A stretch of 64,000 nucleotides of DNA from Forficula auricularia (Eukaryota > Arthropoda > Insecta > Dermaptera > Forficulidae), in contig JALMQS010000132.1 of assembly GCA_024734495.1 (NCBI GenBank), positions 1,744,789-1,808,788 on the forward strand, given 5' to 3'. The notes beneath the pieces were generated by a model, which was not told the DNA's origin, ran no database searches, and saw only the letters and a list, made by a program, of their open reading frames with translations. Each line of letters starts with the position of its first letter. Within the stretch, counting starts at the first letter, position 1. The translations under genes were made by a program, and so were the position numbers. Shown piece by piece: positions 12,457 through 24,228 of this stretch.

Positions 12457-12761
12457 AGGAAAGAAGGGACAAAAGAATAACAGTCCAATAAATACATCTT
12501 AATTGGAAATGTAATAATTTTTTCTTCACAATCTTTGAACTGACTTCCATTACTTTTCGACTATTTAATTTAAATTTTTGGTAGTATTACTAAAAGGGCT
12601 TCGTTATCGTGTTAATTGCTGATAGCAATAAAAATATTGATTTTAAATTATACTGGATAACTTAACATTCAAATCGATATTCGCACGAAAAGAATAATAA
12701 TTTAAAAGGGGTTGTAGGAGTTATTCAGCCAAAACAAGGATGCACCAGGTACAACAAAATT

Positions 12762-12815
12762 CCCAGAATAAAGACGTTTCAGCCTGAATTTATCAGGCCA
12801 TGCTCAGTTACTGGG
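12762..12815 (-). ncRNA. Hammerhead-ribozyme-like motif C-left
   Basis: Minus strand: CCCAG and CTGGG pair at the outer end of stem I, with an internal loop. Stem II is a perfect GCCTGA/TCAGGC, followed by TGAAAC and GTC. The first core segment reads CTGAGCA, one base off CTGANGA. Confidence 0.55.
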
Positions 12816-13010
12816 AATTATACACATATTATCATAAGTACATAGGATTATTACTGGTTTTGTTAACAATAAACAATTTAACTTCATATATTTAGTATTG
12901 TAACTGAAGCCCAAGATTCACAGATGAGTGAAAAGATCTTGGGCTCCAGTACAACACCAAATATATGAAGTTAAATTTCTTATTACACTTATGGTAATAT
13001 GTGTATAATT

Positions 13011-13066
13011 CCCAATAGACTGAAGATGGCCCGACAAATTCAGGCCGAAACGTCTTCATTCTGAGA
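13011..13066 (+). ncRNA. Hammerhead-ribozyme-like motif C-right
   Basis: The core CTGAAGA at 13020-13026, stem II GGCC/GGCC, GAAA at 13047-13050 and CGTC at 13051-13054 are all intact. Stem I pairing is poorer than in the left arm. Confidence 0.6.
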
Positions 13067-16016
13067 ATCCCATTGTACCCGGTGCATCCCTGCCTTGGCT
13101 GAATAACTCCTTCAACCCATTACAAATTTATCACAGCCACGATCTCGAACAATAATCATTAAAATACTAAAATTTACGGAGTTGTTTTCAAATGTTAATT
13201 GATGTAGTGAGAATCATCAATATCAGAAATGAAATTAACCAGCATTTGAGAAAAGCCCTGAGAGAAAATAGTATTTAAGAGGAAATTTCTAATAATTTAT
13301 GTATGAATGTGGCCTAAGACGGGAAAATATAACTACTAAAGAATATTAATAATACAATAAACATGTGAAAAGATGATCACCCAGTTATAGGCCTTGTGGT
13401 GTGTGTGTTTTGTGTCAGTTGTGTAAGTGTTGAATTGAATGATTCCAATCAGGGTATTCCTATCTGAGTAAACATTGTTTGGACGATAAACAGACAAACA
13501 ACCATTATAATCGTATTATTAAACTTAACATATTTTCCAATATTTGAGTTTCATAGTCATTCTATATCTGACAGATTGCTACAATATTGCAAACAAAAGT
13601 AATTCGATAAATATTTTTGAAATTAAAACACTGGTCCAGAAATAGTGATTATTGTTGTCAATTATAGATTTCAATTTAAGTAAATCTCTTGGATGGAATT
13701 CACCATTTCAATTTCGATTTCAATTTACATTAATAAAAGAACAATTTCAATTCAATATATTTTAGTTTGATTTTTTTTTTAATAATTAGAATATGATTTG
13801 GTACTTTAAATGAATAAATAAAAATGTTATGATGTTATAATTTATAATATAGCTATTCAAAGATTTAAATAAAAAAAAAAGTAAGTACATAATATATTTT
13901 TATGTAATTTTTATTTTTATTTTTTATTATATTCGCTTAAAATAAAATCCCATAGAATCAAGTGGAATGTAAAGAAATTTGAGAAAATTCAAACGAAGCC
14001 ATTGAATTGAATTGACCATCCAATAAGTTTTAAAAATAAAGCTTAGTGAAAAAAAATATCTTCTAACAGCAAAAAGATGTTTCAAATAAAATCCTATTGA
14101 CTTTTCTTCTTCTTGAAAAGAAGAATTTGTATTGAAAAAACAAAATGAACAAAACTTAGCTTTGGAGTAAAGAAAATAAAAAAAAAATCAGACTTATAAT
14201 TTTATCGAATTTCTTATTTTCTATTTTTCTTACGTATTGAAAAAAATATATAAGTATACTTAAAGAACGAAATAAAATCCATGAAATTATTTTTTATTTT
14301 TCACCACTAAGTAATATTTAATTTTTTCATTGGATATTTTTTCTTTTTTAACCATAAGTATATCTTTTGTATCAAAAAATATTTTTCCTATTTTGAAGTA
14401 TAGTATTAAAAGAAAAAAAAATTATTGATTGTTTATAAATATTAAAAAAATACAAATCTTTTATATAACAATCTTGAACACGTTCATTTTAAAACAAACG
14501 TTTCGGGAGAATTTCTCTCTTTCTCAATGGTAAAAAATTAAAAAAAAAAATTGCTTTCACTAAGATTCAGAAAGCAACACTAAGAAATTAAATAATTTAT
14601 ATTGAACTTGTTTGTGCCCGATGCCAAGGGAAAAGAAAATAAAAAAAATATTGAACAAATTGTCTTGGTGACCAAATTACGTTTAATTAATTATTTTACT
14701 TTAATTAATTAATTTAATTACATTTAACCTTGAAAAATGTTTACCATTGAGAAAAGTAGAAAGTTTGGTTTTAAAATTAACGTGATCAAGATTTTTCTAT
14801 AAAAGATTTTTTAAATATACTATTAAATAATAGTTTTTCTCCTAACAAGAGCTTCTAATATTAAATTTTTTCTACCAATGAGTATAATTTGCGAAAAATA
14901 TCACAATTAATATTTTTTTTCTGAAATCGTCAGTCAGAGTGGCATTTTAAACAATTTTTTGATTAGGTTTACTAGTACTTAGTAATAATTATAAAATTAA
15001 ATAAATTTATATTTGTGAATATTTTTAGTATTAAGATAAATTTTATTATTATTAATGAGCTGCAATTTTTTATGATCTTTTCAACGTTAAATTAGTATAA
15101 TATAAATGTTCAGTAAAACATAATTATTCAATAATGTATCTATGCAACCATTCATACATTAAATCACAGAATAATAAAGCACCAGGCCAATTTTACTATT
15201 CTTTGTTGACAACTTCAGAAAAATTATTCTATAAGTATATAGTATTATATCTTAACTACTTATTAAATAATACTTTTATTTTACATCATGTTTTGTTGGA
15301 AGATATATTTTTAATCTAAATACCAATTAACTAATTCAATATTTTCATCACGATTTTATTTTTAATTTAAATCATTGAAGACATAATTTAACCATTTTTA
15401 AAAGGTGGCAGTGTTTTAATTCGAATTATCGAAGAGACCGACTAACTTTTCCTACTTATATTAAAATTTATAATTATAATAAAAGTTTAAAAGATACAAC
15501 TTTATTTTAAAATTTGAAAACAGTTAATTTCTCGAGATTAATCAAAATGTATTAAAAATTCGAAAATTTCTAGTAATAATAAAATAAGCAAAAAACAGAC
15601 AAAAATGAATAAAACAATATTAAAGGACAAAGAAAATATATTTATGAAAGAATTTTTTTTTAGAGGGGCGGAATATAATTTGTTTTATCCTCTCGTTTCT
15701 ATTTTTTTCATTGAGACTAAAGGATGACATAAACATAGAAGACTGACAAAAGAAAAGGACTGGAAAATTAAATATTAAAATATAAGAAGAGAAGATATGA
15801 AATGTATGTGTACATGTGTGATTGTTTGAATGTTTGTATTTTGGAATGTTCGATGTCTGTCTTGTGTCAATAATGTCATTGATCTGAGCTGCAGGGTTGG
15901 TATTTTGAATATTTTTTTTGGTGAAGGTATTTTTTGTTTTATGACAGGCATCCAGGCAGGTGAGAGTGACGAGCACGAGTGAGTGTGTGGCAAATGCATG
16001 ACATGGTGTTTTCGCC

Positions 16017-16225
16017 TTAAGGGAGCAAGGCGATGAGCACGAGGACGACGGCCCTCGGCCACCACGCACCCCCCATCGGCGAGCCGTGGTTCTTTTTGCC
16101 CCTGGGGCCGCAGCTCGCCTCGTCAGAACCGTCGTCGCAGTCCAGTTCTTTGTTGCAGTACTTAGTCTTGTCCACACACACGCCGTCCTGGCAACGGAAC
16201 TGCGTCTCTGGATCGCAGGTTTGGC
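16017..16225 (-). CDS. LDLa module exon 8 with stop codon and hydrophobic C-terminal tail (possible alternative terminal exon)
   Basis: The first part (16225 to about 16110) is a clean LDLa repeat: TCDPETQFRC, QDGVCVDKTKYC, NKELDC, DDGSDEASC, after acceptor CACTGCAG in phase 1. Unlike its neighbours it has no donor next to the last cysteine. The frame runs on for another 30 codons of GC-rich sequence: a basic and Gly/Ser/Pro spacer (GPRGKKNHGSPMGGAWWPR), then the hydrophobic run AVVLVLIALLP and TAA at 16019-16017. Small residues, a spacer and a short hydrophobic terminus resemble a GPI-anchor signal; a very short transmembrane anchor is the alternative. A possible donor, GGGG|GTGCGT after 16070, is also phase 1 and would remove the tail and continue to exon 9. 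Both outcomes may be used. The LDLa call is firm; the terminal-exon reading is inference. Confidence 0.75.
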
Positions 16226-16799
16226 CTGCAGTGTTACGGGGTTATCATGTTAGTTGTGTTAGTAGAAGGAAAGGCATCTTGGGCCCAGAGATCCACGAAT
16301 ATCTCCGGCTAATTGACCCATATTTCTCCCTTTAACTATTTTGGTACTCATCCATCAATTATATATTAATAATGACATTATCCCTATAAAATTAACCATC
16401 ATTCAAAGATAATTCCGTTCATTAATAAAAAAAATATATTGTAATTAAAAAGAAAACCAATAGAAATATTAATTTTCTTTAAATTATAAAATGCAAGTTT
16501 TCACTCAAGTCAATTTGCACACTAGGGTGGACCTTAGCTATACCCGGTGAAAAAAAATTTCGGGACAGGAGCTCAAATTAGGAGGATAGGTAAGAAAATA
16601 ATTTGTACAAAATTTGAGATCGATCGAACAATGCAAAAAGGTGGCGCATCTTATTTGAAAATTTGAAATTTTTAGAATTTCACTCTATTCGGTTACTATA
16701 TTTTGTTATACGTCGTTAAATTGAAACAAAGAATAAAAACATCGATTAGCATGAAATTATTAAACATTATCTTCTGAAATCCCGCCCCTATCTTCGTCA

Positions 16800-17290
16800 T
16801 TTAACCTAAAGGGGATGACTACCCTTAATTTAAAATTTCACTAAAAATGATTTCTACTAGATTATAAGAAATTCCAAATAACTAAGTGTAAATATGACCC
16901 GAAATAAGTTTTCTGTTCAACCCTTCATCCCCTAAAGGGAGTGACTACCCTTAATTTAAAATTTCATTAAAAAAATGATTTCTACTAGATTATAAGAAAT
17001 TCCAAATCACTAAGTGTAAATATGACCTAAAATAAGTTTTTTGATCGACCCTTCATTCCCTTAAAGAGGGTAACTACCCTTAATTTAAAATATCTCTAAA
17101 AATAATTTTTGCTTCATTCTAGAGCAATTCCAAATCACTAAGTGTAAATATGGCCTAAAATATGTTTTTGATCTTCCCTTTCATCCCCTAAAGGTGGTGA
17201 CTACCCTTAATTTAAAATATCGCTAAAAAATTATTTCTACTAGATTCTAGAGAAATTCCAAACCACTAAGTGTAAATATGGCCCGAAATA
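16800..17290. repeat. Tandem repeat, about four units of roughly 120-130 bp
   Basis: Each unit contains CCTAAAGG followed by GACTACCCTTAATTTAAAAT, ATTTCTACTAGATT, AATTCCAAA and ACTAAGTGTAAATATG. Units begin near 16806, 16930, 17057 and 17187. Divergence between units is moderate. Confidence 0.75.
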
Positions 17291-19530
17291 TTCATTTTAA
17301 ATTGTTATAGATTAATGGATTAATATCTTTAAATTTAAATATTTTACAAAAACACCCTTACAATGTTTATCTGATTGAAAGCTTGCATCTTTCATGAAAA
17401 TTGCATAGTGTAATTCCGACTTTACAGAGATTTTTTAAAACGAAATTGGAAAATAATAATAATCATAGAGTCAAATGATATTATACATGATTTAATGTAT
17501 AATACATTTTCTAAAATCTCAATTCAAATTTTTACTCAATTTAATTACAATAAATAAATATTCTATAGTACCTAGCTAATCGAAATGTATATTTTGTCAA
17601 TAATTTCAGAGTATTTTGTTGAAATCATATAAGAAATGTACTTAATATATAATCATTTATTCCTTATCCTATATTACTTTAAAAATTTAAAAATAATAAT
17701 TTAATAGAAATCTCATTTTCCTCAGTTATATTTCATACATAGTGATGATTTCGAGAGAAATGATTTATTCATAATCCGAGCAAATAGTTAATGGTTTTTA
17801 GCACATGTTAAGGGAGAAATATGAGTATAAGTGTTTATGCAAAAAACAAACGGTTTATTCATATTAATCAGTCAATATCATGGATAATGTAATGTAATCA
17901 AACATATTGAAAATTTGTAGATTTTATCCCTTGGTGTTTGTGATGTTTAATAGATGAAGAATTTCGACATTCAACAAATTAGAAACCGATCATGGAAATA
18001 TCTTATAAAAAATGTCTAATATAAATTGATTCAGTCGAAATTCTTCCAATGATAATTGATAACTGTTAAAATATCACTCTATAATAGTTATATTTCTATA
18101 ATAAATTTATGTACAGAAAAGATTTAATAAATTGTATTTCTAAGAATCAGACATTATAGCTGCTAAAAAATAAATAAATGGTTAATTTATAGAGTTAGAA
18201 TTAATTAAATTAATGTTAACAATAGCAAACTACAAAAACATAGCTTTCAATAAAATTACACATATTTATATCTATTTTGAATTATACATTCAATGAACAT
18301 AAAACTAGATGAATGATTATGTTTGGTTTACTCCATTCGAAAAATAAATAAAAGAAAAACTTTATTTTAAAATAAATGCATTTATTTTCTGAAATAATAT
18401 TTTTAAATATTTTTAAAAAAACAAAATGAGAATGATTTATATTTTTTTAACTACCAGTATTTTAAGTTTCATTTTTATGTTTAGATATTTTAAAGTAATA
18501 TAAATTTATAGCCTTACATTTCATACATTTTATTTATTATGAAAATAATAATTGTTGTTGTTCCAACTTCCAAAACTCTTTCAACATTCCTATAATAATA
18601 AAAACTTCTATAGAGGTAATTATTTGTAGATTTATGAAGCAATTCAAGAAAGATATTTATAAAAAGACGAAATGCGGGACAACAAAAGTTATTGTTTTTT
18701 AATATTATTAGGGTAGTTTTGAACTTACTGGACTAATAGTACTTTTATTAAGATGTGGTCAACCTCAAGCTTTGCGAGGCCAGTAACCCAGCATTCAACT
18801 GGATAAAGGCTTCTCCAAACAAATGAGTCAAATTAATTAAGTTTATTAAATCAGAGTTTAGAGAAAGAAAAAAAAATCTCAGGCTTTCATTCAAAGTTTT
18901 AAGAATATTTTACCACAAAAATAATCATATCTCATTTATTTCTTTTCGTCTATATTTCTAAATAAATAAACTGTTCTTGGGGAATTCTGGTAATAACTTT
19001 TCGTATTTTTATTCTTAGAATCTCTAAATCTGTATGTAAATTAAATTGATATTGTTATAAAAGATTTTCTTAGGAAATCACAAGAGGTTGTCATCTACTA
19101 GATTCTAGATGGAATGAATTAATTTTGAAATGAAATTCCTTATGCGAGTCGGGCGGCCATTTGTTAAATATTTAACTCGGGGTAATTGGGTAACTAGTGA
19201 ATGTTTATTATTATTTACATTGCATATTATTAATTAGCAAGAAGTGCAAATTCATTACGGACGTGCCTTTGAAAAATCTTCGAATTTCAATTTAAACGAA
19301 GGAATGTCTCATTTCATCGTTTCTAATGAAACGAACAATGTATAAATCCTTAAAACAAAAAATAGATATTATGTACATTATTAAGTCAACTAATTAACTC
19401 CTAAATTTTCTATAAGAAGTTACATTTCCATCGAGCGTCACTGGAGATAACGAAGTTTTTTTTTTAAATTATATGTATGAAGAGTTATTTTCACCCCTCG
19501 TAAATAGAAACCGAATGCAAAAATTAGCAA

Positions 19531-19625
19531 TCCTGGCCAAATGGCTACTCTGTGAGATAAATCTCTCTCTGACATATGTATTTATTTACTAATTTTGGCA
19601 CTCGGGTTCGATTTCCGAAGCCGCG
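19531..19625 (+). mobile_element. tRNA-like SINE fragment
   Basis: There is an A-box-like TGGCCAAATGGCTACTC and a B box GGTTCGATTTCC, spaced further apart than in a tRNA. No clean acceptor stem or anticodon arm forms, so a retroposon head or decayed copy is more likely than a tRNA gene. Confidence 0.4.
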
Positions 19626-19717
19626 AAAACAACTCTTCTAACACATAATTAAAAATAATCCATTTCATCCCGGATCTAATAGATGACAATCTCTTGTGAA
19701 TTCATTAGAAATTGAAA

Positions 19718-20050
19718 GGGGCGTCCCTAAATTACGTGAGGCGTTTAGAGGGGGGGGGGGGTCCACCGAACCTCACCCAATCTCACGTATTTTTTTCCGC
19801 AAGAAATAGTGTAAAGTTCCGAGTAAACTGGGTTAAATTAAATAATAATAATAATAATAATAATAATGCTAGTCTTAACTAGTCTTAAATAAAATAATTA
19901 AGTAAATTATGTTTTTTTAAATAAATTCATCGCAATCAAGCACAGATTAACGTGTATGGTATTTATACTAAAAATACGCATTTTGAAAATTTTCACGTGA
20001 GATTGGGGGGGGGGCTCGAAAAATCGCCTCACGTAATTTAGCGACGCCCC
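19718..20050. mobile_element. Small TIR element (333 bp) with G-runs
   Basis: Terminal inverted repeats GGGGCGTCSCTAAATTACGT extend to GAGGCG, with a single mismatch over 26 bp. Runs of 11 to 12 G sit just inside each end. No clear target duplication is found. An AAT microsatellite lies in the middle. Confidence 0.6.
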
Positions 20051-21395
20051 TAAAGTATACTTCTCTCAGCAATTTTAACTCTTAAATAAAATGTTTTCAT
20101 AAATGAATTGAAAAATTATCTATATTTTATTTTTAAAATCAAAAGAAAAGACAAAATAAATCAATAATGAAAAATGACAATTTTTATCGAAAATTTATTA
20201 ATTCAAAATATGAAAATCTTTTATAACAACATAAACTAAATTTCGATACAGATCTAGAGAAACCAGGAATCTGATGAATTGTCAATGAAGACACGATTTG
20301 TTGTCTTACATTACATATCATAATTCTAATTGCCCGAAAAAATATATTATGTTTGGGTGAGTGTAGTCTAAATTAATGCAGGAGTCAGATTATAGTCGGT
20401 TAAATTTGTAACCATCGAATTTAACCCCGATCTAGACCAACTCGGATTCTCATAGTTTTCCGATGAAGATTAAAAAATGAGTATATTTCCCAAAGTTACC
20501 TAAGATGACCTAAAATTATTGCAATCTATAGGTATTTGTTTTAATATCCTAGAATGAAATTATAAGTTTTAAAGTTATATTATTTATAGAGCCTCAATTT
20601 CAAATAAAATTTAATTAAATCCAATCACCATAGTTTGAATTATGATGACCACAAAGTTATCTATAACTGTTTTCAAGTTGGACCATTCCCTCATTTCTCC
20701 TCTCCTTGCTTTTGCATGAGGATTTATTAAATATCACTTTGCCTCTCTCTCTCTCATTCCTATAGTATTTTGGTTAAACAGAGAAATCCTCTGTTTAATT
20801 AAATTTTTTTTATTACAATACTAAAATAAAATAGAAAGGAAATTGACTCTGGCGACAAGAATCATTAATATTCATTGCGAAATTTCAAACTTACTAAAAA
20901 ATTAAATTTTAGACACAAAGATAGAAAATACTTTTAAAAAAATGTTCGAAATATATACTGTTAAAGGAAAGCTTAAAATTTTTAACAAATTTCTCTCTTT
21001 ACTCTTTTTTTATATTTTTAGAAAAAGCTTTGGGTGGATTTTTCTTTTTGACTGAATTGTAATTACCCATATGAATATTCAGAGGTCGAATAAATAAATA
21101 ATTTGATACTTTAAAATTTATAAATTTTAAATACTACTACTATTTTTCTTATAAAACGATTTAGGCGAGTGTCGTTATGAATACAATGCAATAAAATTGG
21201 TAAAGATTGATAGAGAAATAGTACCAACTAAAAGTTGTTTCCATAAGTTTAATTTTAAAGCTTAACCTATCCACAAAACAAAGTGATTAATAAATAGTTA
21301 AAATATTTTGAATTCAGATTTTTTTACTCAATAATGAAACATTTCGGGGTGACCGTCATGTAGTTTTGTTAGCTTAGAACATTGTTACTATAAAT

Positions 21396-21614
21396 CAGGG
21401 GTTCCCAAACTTTTAGAAATAGGGCCACATGTGAATATTGAAAACTATGGGCGGCCCGGATATAACATATTTTACGGAAATTATATTAATAATAAGCTAT
21501 TATATGGCATTAATATTTAATATAGTGAATATTTGTGAAGAAATTCTCAAGTAGCCCAGGGCCGGATAGAAAAGTTTCAAGGGCCTAATTTGGCCCGCAG
21601 TTTGGGGACCTCTG
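21396..21614. mobile_element. hAT-type MITE, 219 bp
   Basis: Ends are CAGGGGTTCCCAAAC and its near complement GTTTGGGGACCTCTG. Flanking 8-bp sites CTATAAAT and CTCTAAAC agree at six positions, consistent with an old hAT duplication. Confidence 0.65.
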
Positions 21615-22280
21615 CTCTAAACGATAAATTCATTTAGGTTGAACAAATGATTTTTGTGAATTATCTATGTTTCTGGATGGATAAATAAGTATGTAATCCA
21701 GATTATACCTGTTTAAATTTTAAACTATGATAGGGACTTAAACGCAAGGCCTAGGCTCTGAGAAATAAACACTTTCGGTTAAGCCTTTCCTCAAAGGCTC
21801 ATCTTAAATATGTTGAAATGTAGGCTAGAAGATTAGATTTAAAATTGAATACCATGTTAATTGATCATTTAACTCAAATTAAAAAGTCATATTAGAATAT
21901 TCAAATGTCTTTTTCAATTTACAAATCGAAAACTAAAATTAAATATAAAATGATTACTTATTAACATAAAAATCAAATGTATTGTAAAAACTATAAAAAT
22001 TAAAAGAAATATGACAATAAAATCAATAAAATACATGGGAATTTAAAAAATAGTATAGGTATTCTATTATAATCAATCAGCCATCATCAAATTAATATAA
22101 GATTGTGAAAATAAAAAACTTGATAATAAATCTTTAAGATAATTTTTCTAAATTTATTTTTGAATGGAATAAAAGCAAAAAAGACAAAATAACGAAAATT
22201 GTAGACAATCTGCCTCTCCGACATTGTTTTGCTGAAATATAAAATTAATATTGTAAATAAGAAAAAGTGAAAATACATAC

Positions 22281-22412
22281 GGCAATTTTCTTCGTCGCTT
22301 CCGTCCACACAGTCAATTTCAGAATCACAGACCAGATCAGCAGTGATACAGTCGCCGTTTCTGCAGCGGAATCCACTACAACTTGATGGTGGTGGAGGTG
22401 CGGTGGACGGCT
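22281..22412 (-). CDS. LDLa module exon 7 with Pro-rich lead-in
   Basis: A 132-bp exon encodes a Pro/Thr/Ser linker ([10 protein letters not shown]) followed by an LDLa repeat: [33 protein letters not shown]. All six cysteines and VDGSDE are present. The donor is GCC|GTATGT in phase 1. I chose the acceptor CGCACTTAG, which gives phase 1 and a length divisible by three. The frame is open further upstream for about 40 codons and includes a cysteine-rich stretch around 22440-22510, so an earlier acceptor is possible. The linker is like the flexible spacers that often separate LDLa modules. Confidence 0.82.
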
Positions 22413-22633
22413 CTAAGTGCGCATTGGGACAAATACATGCTTGGAGACATGTGCAATGTGCATAATCTAGCTCTAAGTCTTTAGAAATAATGCAAGAACA
22501 TCCGATCCCAAACGATAAAACTAATGTACTATGATTGGAGTAATTTTTGGAGAAGGAATGATAAATTAATTAAGTGGATATTGATGAGGCAGTCCAAAAA
22601 AAGAAGATAATTTATACTATCTTTTTATTTTTA

Positions 22634-22685
22634 TTCAAAAACCGACGTTTCGTAGGCTATTCCCTCCTTCTTCCGGTTTTGAAAA
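22634..22685 (-). ncRNA. Hammerhead-ribozyme-like motif D-left
   Basis: Minus strand: TTCAAAACC pairs with GGTTTTTGAA as a long stem I. The core is CGGAAGA (one change from CTGAAGA), followed by a purine/pyrimidine stem II, GAAAC and GTC. Confidence 0.55.
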
Positions 22686-22898
22686 GTCATCAGGAAGTCA
22701 ATGCGACATTCTCCTTGTCTGCTTTCAGTGGTAGTAACAATAATATATTGTATTTCATTCTCAGCAGAATTATAATGTAGTAATTATAATGTAGTACTAC
22801 ATTATAATTCTGCTGAGAATGAAATACAATATATTATTGTTACTGCCACTGAAAGAGGAGACAGAGGGAATGTCGCATTGGACCTCCTCCACTGACCC

Positions 22899-22949
22899 TT
22901 CAAAACCCTGAAGAAGGAGAGAATAGTCCCCGAAACGTCTGTTTTTGAA
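22899..22949 (+). ncRNA. Hammerhead-ribozyme-like motif D-right
   Basis: Stem I strand TTCAAAACC, core CTGAAGA (22908-22914), short GGA/TCC stem II, GAAA at 22932-22935, C, GTC at 22937-22939, then TGTTTTTGAA pairing with stem I. This is one of the two most intact copies. Confidence 0.62.
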
Positions 22950-23046
22950 TAAAAATAAAAAGATAGTATAAATTATCTTCTTTTTTGGACTGCCTCATCA
23001 ATATCCACCTAATGTACTATATTTGAACTGATATTTTTCTAATTTA

Positions 23047-23491
23047 CATTGTAATCCCGATATCTCGTATCCCGATATATCGTATATCCTGATAAATCGT
23101 AAGAAAGTTCAGGACTATTGGAAAATTCTCGTTAATTCATATAAATTTAGTCCCATCGGTATAATGTATTTTTTCCTCTCCAAGATTGATAAAACATCCT
23201 ATTTTTCCGTTGAATTAGAGTCGTGTTTTGGGAAAAGCTCGTTAATTCGTATAAAACTAATCCCCTCGGCATAAAGTTAATTTATTGTACAATCAAAAAT
23301 AGTGTAAAGTTCATATTACTGAATTTAAATACAGTATTAAAAAATAAATAAAAATAAATTAAAACTTTCGATATATCGTATTTTTAATTTTCACCTTCGA
23401 TATATCATAATCTTGATATAGCGAACATGTCGATATATCGTCCTTATCCTTTGCCCCCTTGAAGATACGATATTTCGGGATTCTATTGTGT
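23047..23491. mobile_element. pogo/Tc1-like MITE, 445 bp
   Basis: TA-flanked ends carry TAATCCCGATATCTCGTATC at the left and GATACGATATTTCGGGATTC at the right. Repeated GATATATCG motifs occur inside, as in Tigger/pogo-type termini. No coding frame. Confidence 0.55.
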
Positions 23492-23810
23492 TACTGGACT
23501 GGAACTTTTTGTCTTATATTAAATATAATATATTGACTTATTTCACCGAAAAACAGGACAGTAGAAGAATCAAAAACAAATAATTGTTGAATTATGAATG
23601 TATAGTTTTAGAATTTATTCTTGAATTTTCAAAAGAAGAGATAAAAGATTAACAAGAAAGAAAATACCAATATAGAAAAATGTTTGCTAATAATATTACT
23701 ATTAACAAACATTTTTTAAACCAAACCACAATATAGAATGCGTTGTTAAATTTTCTTAGAGTCGAAATATATAATTAGCCACCCCTAAAGTAACTTTATA
23801 TTGAAGGAGA

Positions 23811-24228
23811 TAGGCTTTTAACTTCAAATTTGGACTTTTCCATATCAAATTCAGGATTTTAAAAATCAAAATCAGACTTTTTCAAATCAAATTTAGAATT
23901 TATTAAACAATTGAAAAAATAGAAAATAATTATAGTTAAGAAAAGTTTTAATTTAATTTAACTCTCAGTAAACTTTTTCAGGTAAAAAGCTAAAATTTGG
24001 GGCATTCTAATATATTTGCCTACCAATTTTCAGCTCATTAACTAAAACCATTCAAGATTGGCATTTTGTACTCTCAGGAAACGTTTTCAGGTATAAGCTA
24101 TAATTTAATAAGTAAAATATGCATGGTTTTATAGAAATTCTGAATTTGATTTGAAAAAGTCTGATTTTGATTTTTAAAATCCTGAATTTGATATCGAAAA
24201 GTCCGAATTTGAAGTTCAAAACCTATAT
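23811..24228. repeat. Inverted repeat, about 420 bp
   Basis: The block ending in CAAATTTGGACTTTTCCATA at the left is mirrored by TATCGAAAAGTCCGAATTTG at the right, within longer arms of about 100 bp. No target duplication or coding potential is recognised. Confidence 0.55.

Larger units (their letters stand above)
12040..12557. mobile_element. Foldback element with hammerhead-like arms (B)
   Basis: Left sequence AAAAGTAATGGAAG is mirrored by CTTCCATTACTTTT at the right end, and the arms stay similar for about 150 bp. Between them is AT-rich filler. A 82-codon open frame crosses the left arm but is repeat sequence. Confidence 0.6.
12708..13117. mobile_element. Foldback element with hammerhead-like arms (C)
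   Basis: The ends match as inverted repeats: GGAGTTATTCAGCC at 12717 and its complement ending at 13110. The central part also pairs, with CCAAGATC-type sequence near 12910 and 12945. Each arm carries a hammerhead-type motif. Confidence 0.6.
10042..16016 (-). other. Intron, or 3' region plus intron, between LDLa exons 8 and 9
   Basis: About 6 kb. If exon 8 is used as a terminal exon, the sequence just left of 16017 is its 3' UTR. AATAAA-type signals are too common in this AT-rich DNA to choose one. It holds a SINE (10756-10925) and two foldbacks with hammerhead-like arms (12040-12557, 12708-13117). The stretch 13200-16010 is AT-rich with no features seen. Confidence 0.65.
16226..22280 (-). 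other. Intron between LDLa exons 7 and 8
   Basis: About 6.1 kb. It holds a tandem repeat (16800-17290), a tRNA-like fragment (19531-19625), a TIR element with G-runs (19718-20050) and a small hAT MITE (21396-21614). The stretch 17300-19500 is AT-rich without recognisable features. Confidence 0.68.
22574..23008. mobile_element. Foldback element with hammerhead-like arms (D)
   Basis: A nearly perfect inverted repeat about 435 bp long: GTGGATATTGATGAGGCAGT at the left is complementary to the right end. Arm identity is the highest of the foldback set, suggesting recent origin or pairing-driven homogenisation. Confidence 0.7.

Noticed and set aside
15620..16177. 185-codon minus-strand open frame over LDLa exon 8
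   Set aside because: It is read in the wrong frame relative to the LDLa module and runs into AT-rich sequence; the module frame with TAA at 16019-16017 has the cysteine pattern.
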